A stretch of 35,244 bases of DNA. Origin: an uncultured Clostridia bacterium. GTDB lineage: Bacteria; Bacillota; Clostridia; Oscillospirales; Acutalibacteraceae. The stretch covers positions 1 through 35,244 of the forward strand of contig CAMVQZ010000013.1 in the NCBI GenBank assembly GCA_947169745.1, in the 5' to 3' direction. Below, piece by piece: positions 1 through 6,856 of this stretch; the first letter of the stretch is position 1; each line of letters starts with the position of its first letter. The notes beneath the pieces were generated by a model. The model was not told the DNA's origin, made no database searches, and saw only the letters and a list, made by a program, of their open reading frames with translations. Made by a program: the position numbers and the translations under genes.

Positions 1-83
1 GGGGGTTTAAGGAGGGGGATTTTCAAAGGGGGCAAACTCAAAGGGGGGCGCAGCCATCCTTTGTGGGTCCCCCTTTGACCCCG
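1..83. repeat. G-run repeat with inverted C-run copy
   Basis: The + strand carries four G-runs of 5, 5, 5 and 6 at 1-5, 14-18, 28-32 and 43-48, separated by A/T-rich spacers of 8-10 nt. TCAAAGGGGG occurs twice (23-32 and 38-47) and its exact reverse complement CCCCCTTTGA once at 69-78, so either copy can pair with the same arm. The element begins at the window edge and may extend further. No credible gene lies here; the open frames on both strands have no ribosome binding site and read through the repeats. Confidence 0.6.
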
Positions 84-198
84 TGCCGAAGGCATGCACC
101 GCACAGAACCAGCGGTTCATCAGGACAAACCAGACACGAACAGACTGCCCCGACAACAATATAAAAAACATCTACCGCCGCGCCGCGAAAGCTTAGGC

Positions 199-260
199 AC
201 GCACGACCGAGCGAGTGTAAACGAGCCACTACGCGAACACGGGTGCAGCGTCACGCTGCA
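199..260 (+). repeat. GC-rich intergenic repeat, copy 1
   Basis: Positions 199-236 (ACGCACGAC, GAGCGA, ACGCGAA blocks in order) resemble 9876-9913 upstream of yicC at roughly four of five bases by eye. It is followed by a perfect 17-nt palindrome with central C at 244-260 (TGCAGCGT-C-ACGCTGCA), related to the palindrome upstream of the tRNA gene at 23038-23052. It ends 17 nt before the rubredoxin -35 box. The rest of 84-354 holds no gene apart from this repeat, the promoter and the rubredoxin leader. Confidence 0.6.
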
Positions 261-277
261 GCGCCGACGCTGCCTGG

Positions 278-307
278 TTGACAAGGTTGGGGAGGATAGG
301 GTATACT
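278..307 (+). promoter_or_regulatory. Sigma-A type promoter of rubredoxin
   Basis: TTGACA at 278-283 and TATACT at 302-307 with an 18-nt spacer. Predicted transcription start is near 313-315, giving a leader of about 40 nt. The spacer contains a GGGG run, as in the tRNA-Thr and yicC promoters. Confidence 0.8.
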
Positions 308-354
308 TTAGGTGATCGGTTGATCGTAGAAATAATTTACAGGAGGTGTTTTGC

Positions 355-516
355 GTGAAAAAGTATGTATGCGATGTGTGCGGATATGTTTATGAGCCGG
401 TTGACGGAGATCCCGATAACGGTATCGCTCCCGGTACTCCCTTCGAGGATATCCCGGAGGACTGGACCTGCCCTCTTTGCGGCGTATCAAAGGAAAACTT
501 TTCTCCGGAGGCATAA
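355..516 (+). CDS. Rubredoxin
   Basis: Small iron-sulfur electron carrier of 53 residues, the usual size for a single-domain rubredoxin. Both metal-binding hairpins are visible: CDVCG at residues 6-10 and CPLCG at 39-43, giving the four cysteines that hold one Fe. The conserved Y-x-Y, D-P-D-N-G-I-x-P-G-T and DW elements lie between them. It starts with GTG at 355, which is supported by AGGAGG at 341-346, 8 nt upstream. It has its own promoter and terminator, so it is monocistronic. By family knowledge it passes electrons to partners such as rubrerythrin or other oxygen/peroxide-reducing enzymes in the cytoplasm of anaerobes; no partner is encoded next to it. Identification is very secure, the partner is unknown. 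Confidence 0.95.
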   Translation: MKKYVCDVCGYVYEPVDGDPDNGIAPGTPFEDIPEDWTCPLCGVSKENFSPEA

Positions 517-546
517 ATCAGTCTGTCGCCTCTGAGATAAAGAATT

Positions 547-576
547 ACCGCCTGTGTCAGAAACAGGCGGTTTTTT
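547..576 (+). terminator. Rho-independent terminator after rubredoxin
   Basis: A 9-bp stem ACCGCCTGT (547-555) / ACAGGCGGT (563-571) with a 7-nt loop, followed by six T. It lies between convergent rubredoxin and the acyl-CoA synthetase; the minus-strand side has only a mixed T-rich tract, so it may act weakly in that direction. Confidence 0.85.
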
Positions 577-583
577 CTGTTAT

Positions 584-2266
584 TCAGTTGTCTCTTACCC
601 GTACAGCCTCTTCATCCTCGTGCCTGATCTGAGCACGCTTGATCTTTCCGCTGAAGGTCTTGGGTATCTCGTCAACAAATTCTATCACTCTGGGATATTT
701 GTAGGGAGCTGTGGATCTCTTTACATGCTCCTGAAGCTCCTTGATAAGCTCCGGTCCGGGTGTGTAACCCTTCTTGATGACAACAGTGGCCTTTACTACC
801 TGTCCTCTGACCGGATCGGGAGCGCCGGTAATGGCGCACTCTACAACTGCGTCATGCTCAAGCATAGCACTTTCTACCTCAAAGGGACCTATGCGATAAC
901 CGGAACATTTAATAACATCATCGTTTCTTCCTACAAACCAGTAATATCCCTCGCTGTCCTGCCATGCCATATCACAGGTATCGTAGTGATCTCCAAGAAG
1001 AAGCTCATCTGTCATTTCCTGGTTGAGGAAATAGCCGGTGAAAAGTCCTGTGGGAGGATTGTGCTTTACATCCATAACGCATATGGAACCTTCCTCACCT
1101 ATTCCGACCTCTTTTCCGTCACTGTCAAGAAGCTTTATATCGTAAAGGGGGGAGGGCTTGCCTGTGGAACCGATCTTGATGTCGTCCCACTGGAAATCAG
1201 CCATGAGAACACTGCTCTCTGACTGTCCGAAGCCCTGATATATGTTGTGACCTGTGAGCTTGAACCACTTGTTGTTTACTTCCGGGTTCAGAGGTTCGCC
1301 GGCAGTTGTCCAGTGCTGTATAGACGAAAGATCAAATGACGCTACATCCTCAAGAAGCATGAAACGATACATTGTGGGAGGAGCACAGAAGGTAGTAAGC
1401 TTGTACTTTGACATCATTGTGAGAAGATTTTTGGGAATGAATTTATCCATGTCATATGCAAAGATAACTGCACCGCATATCCACTGGCCATAAATCTTGC
1501 CCCATCCGAACTTTGCCCATCCGGAATCAGTAACACTCATATGGAGCTTGTTCTCCTGAACCTGATGCCAGTATTTTGCAGTTACAATGTGACCCAGGGG
1601 ATGAGAAAAGCTGTGCTGTATCATCTTGGGCATACCGGTGGTTCCGGAAGTGAAATATACCAGCATTATGTCGTCCTTTGTGGTGGCATCTTCGCCCGTG
1701 GGACGATCAAAGACGTCTGACATATTTTCAATCTTATCCTCAAAGAATTCCCAGCCCTCTCTCGGCTCGCCGACAACAATGTGAGTCTTGATTGTGGGAG
1801 ATTCGGGGAGAGCTTTTTCTACCTGGTCAATTACAAAATCATCGTTTACGCATACAACGGCCTTTGCCTTTGCCGCATTTGCACGGTAAACGATATCCTT
1901 CTTTGTGAGCTGGAGAGTTGCAGGTATAACAATAGCACCAAGCTTGTGGAGAGCAACAGCGCAGATCCAGTATTCCCAGCGGCGGCGCATTATCATCAGG
2001 ACAACATCACCCTTCCTGATGCCTATGCTCCGGAAATAATTCGCAGCCTTGTTTGAAAGCAGGCTGACGTCCTTGAAGGTGAAGATCTTTTCTTCGTCGT
2101 GATCATTGCACCAGACAAGAGCTTTCTTGTTTTCGTCCTGCTTAGCCCATTCGTCTACAATGTCAAAACCGAAATTGAAATCTTCGGGGACATTGACCTT
2201 GTAATTTTTTTTGAAGTCCTCATATGAGTCAAATTCGATCCGGGGAAGATATTTGTCCAACAGCAT
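584..2266 (-). CDS. AMP-forming acyl-CoA synthetase (MACS-like)
   Basis: Adenylate-forming ligase of 560 residues that would activate a carboxylic acid with ATP and join it to coenzyme A. Visible motifs are the phosphate loop TSGTTGMPK near residue 205-213, the YQGFGQSE adenylate motif, the hinge/core region with DTCDMAW and GRNDDVIKCSGYRIGP, and the C-terminal PKTFSGKIKR lysine motif. Length and motif spacing fit the medium-chain acyl-CoA synthetase group more than classical acetyl-CoA synthetase, which is about 650 residues. ATG at 2266 has AAGGAGAG just upstream and a good promoter. It is a single-gene unit convergent with rubredoxin. Substrate cannot be read from sequence: acetate, propionate, branched-chain or aromatic acids are all possible. 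In a gut-type anaerobe it may be involved in salvage of short organic acids (inference). Confidence 0.9.
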   Translation of the reverse strand: MLLDKYLPRIEFDSYEDFKKNYKVNVPEDFNFGFDIVDEWAKQDENKKALVWCNDHDEEKIFTFKDVSLLSNKAANYFRSIGIRKGDVVLMIMRRRWEYWICAVALHKLGAIVIPATLQLTKKDIVYRANAAKAKAVVCVNDDFVIDQVEKALPESPTIKTHIVVGEPREGWEFFEDKIENMSDVFDRPTGEDATTKDDIMLVYFTSGTTGMPKMIQHSFSHPLGHIVTAKYWHQVQENKLHMSVTDSGWAKFGWGKIYGQWICGAVIFAYDMDKFIPKNLLTMMSKYKLTTFCAPPTMYRFMLLEDVASFDLSSIQHWTTAGEPLNPEVNNKWFKLTGHNIYQGFGQSESSVLMADFQWDDIKIGSTGKPSPLYDIKLLDSDGKEVGIGEEGSICVMDVKHNPPTGLFTGYFLNQEMTDELLLGDHYDTCDMAWQDSEGYYWFVGRNDDVIKCSGYRIGPFEVESAMLEHDAVVECAITGAPDPVRGQVVKATVVIKKGYTPGPELIKELQEHVKRSTAPYKYPRVIEFVDEIPKTFSGKIKRAQIRHEDEEAVRVRDN

Positions 2267-2371
2267 ATTACTCTCTCCTTTGTTTTGACGCCACTATCGT
2301 ATTATTAATTCAGTTAATAGCACAATAATGACAATTTCTTGCAAAATAATGTTTTTATTCGTTCGTATAAT

Positions 2372-2400
2372 ATGATATCATTTTGTTAAATTGCTGTCAA
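2372..2400 (-). promoter_or_regulatory. Promoter of the acyl-CoA synthetase gene
   Basis: On the minus strand TTGACA (2400-2395) and TATCAT (2377-2372) with a 17-nt spacer. The leader to the ATG is about 100 nt and A/T-rich; I see no riboswitch-like structure in it. Confidence 0.75.
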
Positions 2401-2443
2401 GGCAACTTTAGTGTTATGAAAAGCCACCATAATACAAATACTG

Positions 2444-2935
2444 TTAATTATATACATTTATTGTACCGAGGCTTAGTATATTACCTCCAAGTTTGTTCTC
2501 ACTAAAATCCCCGCCGATCAGAAGTTCGTTGCAAATCAGCATATTTAAGGTCCATTTGCAGTCGCCTTGTGCGTTTTTTACCGGGAAGGAACACAGGGTG
2601 CATTCAGCCCCGGCATATGGCAGAAGATCAAGCCCGCACTGCTTCTGGAGGTCATTATAGTGCTTATATATATCATTAAACTTACAGGGGATGAAGATTC
2701 TCTGCGTTTTCACAGCGCTTTCTGAGATATCCAGCCCTAATTCACCGGCGATTCTTCGTAGATCTCCGAAGGAAGCAGCCCTGGCGCTTATGTGGTTTTC
2801 TCCGGAAACAAAACAGGGTTCTTTATTATGTGAGATATGGCGTAGGAGGAAAAATCCGGAAATAAGGATCAGGGACAAAAGAACTCCGAGGATGGAAATA
2901 ATTATTTTTTTGCGGTAAAAAGTCAGAAAGAGCAA
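2444..2935 (-). CDS. DUF4830-like membrane-anchored protein
   Basis: Protein of 163 residues with a basic N-terminus, one hydrophobic segment (about residues 10-28) and an exported C-terminal domain. The domain has an E-L-G-x-x-I-S start, IPxxFNDIYKHYNDLQK, GLDLLPYAG and a late LLIGGD motif; this pattern matches my recollection of the DUF4830 family, whose function is unknown. Start choice: the frame also opens with GTG at 2956, but that codon has no ribosome binding site, while TTG at 2935 lies 6 nt after GGGAGG (2947-2942 on the minus strand), so TTG is preferred. It is a single gene followed by the acyl-CoA synthetase promoter; no clear terminator is visible. Family call is from motif memory and needs a profile search. 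Confidence 0.7.
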   Translation of the reverse strand: MLFLTFYRKKIIISILGVLLSLILISGFFLLRHISHNKEPCFVSGENHISARAASFGDLRRIAGELGLDISESAVKTQRIFIPCKFNDIYKHYNDLQKQCGLDLLPYAGAECTLCSFPVKNAQGDCKWTLNMLICNELLIGGDFSENKLGGNILSLGTINVYN

Positions 2936-3038
2936 AGGATACCTCCCTTTATGCACAAGAAAGCTTTAATTAAAATGCCAAAGTTATCCATAACGATGAA
3001 AATGATCTCAGTCTGAATACCTCTTTATGAAAAATGCA

Positions 3039-3044
3039 TATAAT
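3039..3044 (+). promoter_or_regulatory. Possible -10 box for the small orphan gene
   Basis: A TATAAT box stands 86 nt before the small gene at 3130, but no good -35 is found 16-19 nt upstream. A CCGGA-AGCT-like self-complementary stretch (about 3075-3090) lies in the presumed leader. Confidence 0.3.
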
Positions 3045-3129
3045 ATCTGAGTAATGCAGTCATTACAAAAAAAGCCGGAGCTTTCCGGAAGTGAAAGAGG
3101 GAAAACTCCGGGATAATGAGGTGAACAAT

Positions 3130-3330
3130 ATGAAAAAATCTTCATATGATCCAAGGGGCGGTTTCAGTGTTATCGGAACACCTTTCGAGCCTCTTGACAG
3201 GTCGGAGGGTGCAAATACCAATTCGATGAGGATAATGCCTTCTCAGTTCAGTTTTCCGTGTACCCCGTGCAATTTCAATCTTATCAGAGAAACAGGTTAT
3301 GAGGAAAACCGCATAAACGGTATTTTCTGA
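3130..3330 (+). CDS. Small protein of unknown function, 66 aa
   Basis: I do not recognise this protein. It begins MKKSSYDPRGG, has no signal peptide or membrane segment, is rich in S, P, F and N, and has a C-P-C spacing motif (CTPC) two thirds along. ATG at 3130 is preceded by GAGGTG at the right distance; an upstream GTG at 3091 is less likely. Codon use (GGA/GGC glycine, AGA/AGG arginine, ATA/ATC isoleucine) is like its neighbours, and a strong hairpin follows the stop. The antisense frame of 63 codons (3142-3333) is open too but has no ribosome binding site. It is flanked by minus-strand genes on both sides, so it would be transcribed alone. A metal-binding, spore or peptide-precursor role is possible, but nothing shows it. 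Confidence 0.5.
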   Translation: MKKSSYDPRGGFSVIGTPFEPLDRSEGANTNSMRIMPSQFSFPCTPCNFNLIRETGYEENRINGIF

Positions 3331-3339
3331 CATCTCTCG

Positions 3340-3361
3340 TGTCCGCCCTTACAGGCGGACA
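3340..3361 (+). terminator. Hairpin after the small orphan gene
   Basis: Perfect 8-bp stem TGTCCGCC / GGCGGACA with loop CTTACA, ten nucleotides after the TGA. There is no T-tract, so it may be a weak terminator or an mRNA 3' stabiliser. Confidence 0.4.
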
Positions 3362-3452
3362 GATACATATCACAATATATGCAGAAGAGAGCAGGGAAAG
3401 ACTACGGCGGTATGTATATTTTCTGCACGGGAGTGAGCGGCGGCTGAGAGCA

Positions 3453-3486
3453 TAAAAACTGCGGCATGACTGTACATGCCGCAGTT
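3453..3486 (-). terminator. Terminator of the YfhO-family gene
   Basis: A 12-bp perfect stem AACTGCGGCATG (3457-3468) / CATGCCGCAGTT (3475-3486) with a 6-nt loop. On the minus strand it is followed by a run of T (A at 3454-3458), starting 8 nt after the stop codon of the YfhO-family gene. Confidence 0.85.
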
Positions 3487-3494
3487 ATAGTTGA

Positions 3495-6197
3495 TTATTT
3501 TTCTCCGGGATCCTTTTTCATATGTTTTGGCTTTGATCTTCCGCCGGAACGTTTACTGCCGTTGTTTTTACCGCTGTTCTTTGCCGGCGTTTTTTTCTTC
3601 TGGCTGTTGTTTATTTCAGGAGCTTCGGTTTTTTCCGGGTTCTCGTTTACTTCCGGAGTTTTTTTCTCCTGCGGAGTTTCTTTGTTCTTTTCCGGGCGCC
3701 GGGGAACCTCCGGGGGATCATCGGGGATAAGCTCAAATTCGCCTGAAGCCTCCTCAGGCTCTTCCTTGTCCCAGGGATAGATTATTTCATCAGAGGTGTA
3801 TTCGTCGTCCTCGCTGTAGCACATATAGATCTTTCTTCTCTTTTCCGGGACTTTCCAGAGGAACATATAGACTACGAAGATCACGACTGCGCAGCCGCTT
3901 GCCAGCGCGCCGGCAGCGAGACCCGGTGTTTTATACCGGAATACTATCTCAGAGGTCTTTCCTCCGGGGACCTTTACGGCCATAAAGCCGATGTTTACCT
4001 TTTCGATATCCACCGCTTTGCCGTTTACCTCAGCGCTCCAGCCATCTTCGTAGGGGATACTGAAGAATACCAGCTCATCGGAATCGCCTGCGTCGAATTT
4101 TGCCGAGAACTTGTTGTTTTCAAATTTCAGATCATAGCAGGTATTGGCTTTTCTCTCTGTGCAGTCCTCGAAATATTCGTCCTCGGAATAGTCGTAGGTA
4201 GTCAGGTCGGTATGATGCCTGAGAACGCCCTTGTATTTTTTGGCCTGCTCCGGAGTGAGCACCATAGCCTTGAGCATCAGGAGATGTCTGTCGGATTCCG
4301 CAACAGAGCGGAATTCCTTTTCTGTGACATATTCGTCATAGGTGAAGCCGTAGGGGATGTAATATTCGTTTTCATAGACCTGATAATTGTTTTTGCTCAG
4401 GATCTTTGTCCAGCCGGGCATTTCTGTGGAATCAAGCTTTGTCATAAAGGTAGCCTTATTCTTGTTTCCGTCAAAAAGATATTTGACAGAAAGGAAGCTT
4501 CTGATACCGTAGACATCTGTCTTGGGTCTTGAACCTACGCTTCTTTCCACTCCGATGGATTTATAATAGTCCATTACAGAACCGGGAACGATGCTCTGGA
4601 AGGCCTGTATGGTGGGTATCTGCCAGTACATTCCCATATTATCCATATCCTCATAGAAGTCTGAGCGGACATTATGAAGATCCTTGAGATCATTTTCAAA
4701 GACTCCCTTGTTTGCCATTGCGACATCTACAACGAAGCTCTTCTGATAATTTGCATTGACCACACCTGTTCCGATAAGTACATTTCCGTAGCCTGCGATC
4801 ATCAGGGAGAGAACTATGCTTGCTGTGATAGTGAATACTTTTTTGTTCTTTCTCAGACAAAGAATGACCGTGAGCGCAGCAAGTCCTACAATGGCGATGG
4901 CTACCCATACCCAGAACCTGTCGGGATATTTTTCAAGTCCCAGCTTTGCGCCGTAGGTCTTTTCGCCCCACTTCTTTTCCGGGATAAGACCGATAAGCGC
5001 TGTGAAAAGGAAGGTTATGATTATTGTCCTGATAAGTCCGGGGCGGAAATCTGCCTCCTCGTGATCCAGGGAAATGACAGTAGCCATTGAGAGCATCAGG
5101 GTCAGCATATAGAACCAGCGCGCATAATAGGTCATATTGAAAAGCTGGAAGGATGCATTGAGCACCGGTACAAAGGCGATTATAAACAATGCGAGTATCA
5201 GCTTTTTCAGCCACTTCTGTGTTTTGAGACGGTAGAAGGTGAATACTCCGGCCATACTGAACAGGGGCAGCCAGGCAGCGACTGACGCCCATTTTGCATT
5301 TGAATCCGGGGTGAAATTCGCATATGCAGGCATATCCGGCGGGAAGAAGAAGCATTCTGCGATGTGGATATAGCGCTGCTCGCTGGAATATGCGACGGCA
5401 GACCAGCCGTAGGGGAAGTTTTCCACACGGGAATTCTGCTTTACTGCCAGCACTGAGGGGATTATCATTACAGCCGAAGCCGCAAAGCCGATAATGACCT
5501 CAAAGGCAAAGCGGAGGAATTCCAGAAGGGTCATCTTGTAGCTTCCGGTTATCATACGGAAAAGCCAGTAAATGAAGATGAAAACAGCCTGTCCTGCAAA
5601 GAAGTAGTAATTTACAAAGGAGGCTGCAAAAACAGTTATGGCAACTGCTCCCTTCCGCTTCTCGAATATAAACATATCAATAGCTGCCAGCATCATGGGG
5701 AAGGTTATCATTGCCTCGTGGAAATGATTGAAGAAAATATTATAGATACCGAATCCGGAAAAAGCGTACAGCAAAGCGCCGAACATGGCAAATCTCTGCT
5801 CACGGACATATCTGCGCAGGAACATATAGGCGAACATTGCCGCAAATCCGAATTTGAGCATGAGCAGCGGCGCCATCATAAAGGGTACAAACTCACTGGG
5901 GAACAGCAGGGTCAGATAGAAAAACGGACTGCCGGCCATATAGAAGCTGTATGAACCGATAATATTGGCTCCCAGGTCGGTGGTGTAGCTCCAGCCGATA
6001 TTTCCGCTTCTGACAGAATCGTGGATCATCTGGTAGAAGGGTATCTGCTGAACATTGAAATCTCCGTAAAACAGAAAATAACCGCTGCTGTAGACCATCC
6101 ACGGAAGAAAGATAATAAACGAAAGCCCGAATGCCCACAGGAATGTCTGCAGACAGAGGTTGTTTTTCGCTTTTACCAGACTTCTGGTGCTAATCAT
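3495..6197 (-). CDS. YfhO-family polytopic membrane protein
   Basis: Integral membrane protein of 900 residues with many hydrophobic segments, mainly in residues 15-450 and one near 765-790. The N-terminal loop after the first span carries the D-F-N-V-Q-Q-I-P-F-Y pattern and the region around DLGANIIGSYSFY that I associate with YfhO (PF09586). A large extracytoplasmic domain follows (about 450-760), ending with YEDGWSAEVNGK, typical of the C-terminal beta domain in this family. YfhO proteins are GT-C-fold-like and are linked in Bacillus and Listeria to glycosylation of lipoteichoic acid; the substrate here is unknown. Unusual is a tail of about 108 residues after the last span, first acidic then Pro/Glu/Lys-rich and strongly basic at the end. 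ATG at 6197 has AAGGAGG upstream. The gene is monocistronic with its own promoter and terminator, divergent from rpsT. Confidence 0.88.
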   Translation of the reverse strand: MISTRSLVKAKNNLCLQTFLWAFGLSFIIFLPWMVYSSGYFLFYGDFNVQQIPFYQMIHDSVRSGNIGWSYTTDLGANIIGSYSFYMAGSPFFYLTLLFPSEFVPFMMAPLLMLKFGFAAMFAYMFLRRYVREQRFAMFGALLYAFSGFGIYNIFFNHFHEAMITFPMMLAAIDMFIFEKRKGAVAITVFAASFVNYYFFAGQAVFIFIYWLFRMITGSYKMTLLEFLRFAFEVIIGFAASAVMIIPSVLAVKQNSRVENFPYGWSAVAYSSEQRYIHIAECFFFPPDMPAYANFTPDSNAKWASVAAWLPLFSMAGVFTFYRLKTQKWLKKLILALFIIAFVPVLNASFQLFNMTYYARWFYMLTLMLSMATVISLDHEEADFRPGLIRTIIITFLFTALIGLIPEKKWGEKTYGAKLGLEKYPDRFWVWVAIAIVGLAALTVILCLRKNKKVFTITASIVLSLMIAGYGNVLIGTGVVNANYQKSFVVDVAMANKGVFENDLKDLHNVRSDFYEDMDNMGMYWQIPTIQAFQSIVPGSVMDYYKSIGVERSVGSRPKTDVYGIRSFLSVKYLFDGNKNKATFMTKLDSTEMPGWTKILSKNNYQVYENEYYIPYGFTYDEYVTEKEFRSVAESDRHLLMLKAMVLTPEQAKKYKGVLRHHTDLTTYDYSEDEYFEDCTERKANTCYDLKFENNKFSAKFDAGDSDELVFFSIPYEDGWSAEVNGKAVDIEKVNIGFMAVKVPGGKTSEIVFRYKTPGLAAGALASGCAVVIFVVYMFLWKVPEKRRKIYMCYSEDDEYTSDEIIYPWDKEEPEEASGEFELIPDDPPEVPRRPEKNKETPQEKKTPEVNENPEKTEAPEINNSQKKKTPAKNSGKNNGSKRSGGRSKPKHMKKDPGEK

Positions 6198-6278
6198 ATT
6201 TAAACCTCCTTAGCCGTAATATCCGGGTCCCGGGTGCTTGATCCGGCAGGATATTATCAATATACAAATAACCATAAT

Positions 6279-6307
6279 ATTGTACCACATATTAATAAAA
6301 AAATCTA
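6279..6307 (-). promoter_or_regulatory. Putative promoter of the YfhO-family gene
   Basis: On the minus strand TAGATT (6307-6302), 17-nt spacer and TACAAT (6284-6279), with an extended -10 (TGG before TACAAT). The -35 is poor against TTGACA, but the whole stretch closely matches that upstream of the P-loop gene at 23298-23326, which supports it. Confidence 0.55.
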
Positions 6308-6390
6308 CAGAAAAAAGCAATAAAAACAAGGGTCGGTTTAGAAGTTAATAATAGTTTTTTATTTTATTTTAATTAAATTCAAAAAAACTC

Positions 6391-6419
6391 TTGCTTTTTT
6401 ACCGAATAAATGATATCAT
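6391..6419 (+). promoter_or_regulatory. Promoter of rpsT
   Basis: TTGCTT at 6391-6396 and TATCAT at 6414-6419 with a 17-nt spacer, preceded by an A/T-rich tract (6340-6390) that could act as an UP element, as expected for a ribosomal protein gene. Confidence 0.65.
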
Positions 6420-6455
6420 AAGCTGTACGTAACGACATATTAAGGAGGTGTAGGT

Positions 6456-6716
6456 ATGCCGAATATCAAATCAGCAAAGAAGCGCGTTAAGGTTATCGCT
6501 GCTAAAACAGCCCGCAACAAGGCCTTCACAAGCGCTATGAAAACCGATATCAAAAAAGCAAACGCTGCTCTTGAAGCTAAATCTTCTGATAAGGAGCAGG
6601 CTGTAAGAGTTGCTATAAAGAAAATTGATCAGGCTGCTGCTAAGGGAATCATCAAGAAGAACACAGCTTCCAGAAGGAAGTCTGCCCTTGCCCGCAAGCT
6701 CAATGCTGCTGTATGA
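6456..6716 (+). CDS. rpsT: 30S ribosomal protein S20
   Basis: Primary 16S rRNA-binding protein of the small subunit, 86 residues, very basic. It begins MPNIKSAKKRVK and has the typical R-N-K-A-x-x-S-x-x-K and A-A-K-G-I-I-K-K-N-T-A-S-R-R-K-S-A-L motifs. AAGGAGG at 6442-6448 supports the ATG. It is transcribed alone, with a promoter just upstream and a terminator 25 nt after the stop, and it is divergent from the YfhO-family gene. Monocistronic placement is common for rpsT in Firmicutes. No autoregulatory structure is obvious in its short leader. Confidence 0.98.
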   Translation: MPNIKSAKKRVKVIAAKTARNKAFTSAMKTDIKKANAALEAKSSDKEQAVRVAIKKIDQAAAKGIIKKNTASRRKSALARKLNAAV

Positions 6717-6740
6717 TCAAAGCGGAATAAGACCGGATTA

Positions 6741-6765
6741 AAGCAGAACCTGGTTCTGCTTTTTT
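6741..6765 (+). terminator. Terminator of rpsT
   Basis: Stem AAGCAGAA / TTCTGCTT (6741-6748 / 6754-6761) with a short CCTGG loop, followed by a T-run through 6765. Confidence 0.85.
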
Positions 6766-6806
6766 GTCGGGAAGATATTTCCGCAGGCTTTCCGGCAATG
6801 ACTGAT

Positions 6807-6856
6807 AAAAAACCGGTGACGACCATGATGTCATATGGATACGTCACCGGTTTTTT
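6807..6856. terminator. Bidirectional terminator overlapping a gene end
   Basis: A perfect 15-bp stem, A6-CCGGTGACG (6807-6821) against CGTCACCGG-T6 (6842-6856), with a 20-nt loop holding a short inner CCAT/ATGG stem. T-runs exist on both strands. The right arm is inside the last codons of the minus-strand transporter gene, and that gene's stop codon (6833-6831) lies in the loop. Confidence 0.85.

Noticed and set aside
38-315. Two overlapping frames (63 and 73 codons) at the left edge
   Set aside because: They read through the G-run repeat and the rubredoxin promoter, with no Shine-Dalgarno.
554-1222. 222-codon + strand frame
   Set aside because: Antisense to the acyl-CoA synthetase, no ribosome binding site, overlaps the rubredoxin terminator, and its product has no family features.
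3130-3330. RiPP precursor gene
   Set aside because: No radical-SAM, cyclodehydratase, lanthionine synthetase or peptidase-transporter gene nearby.
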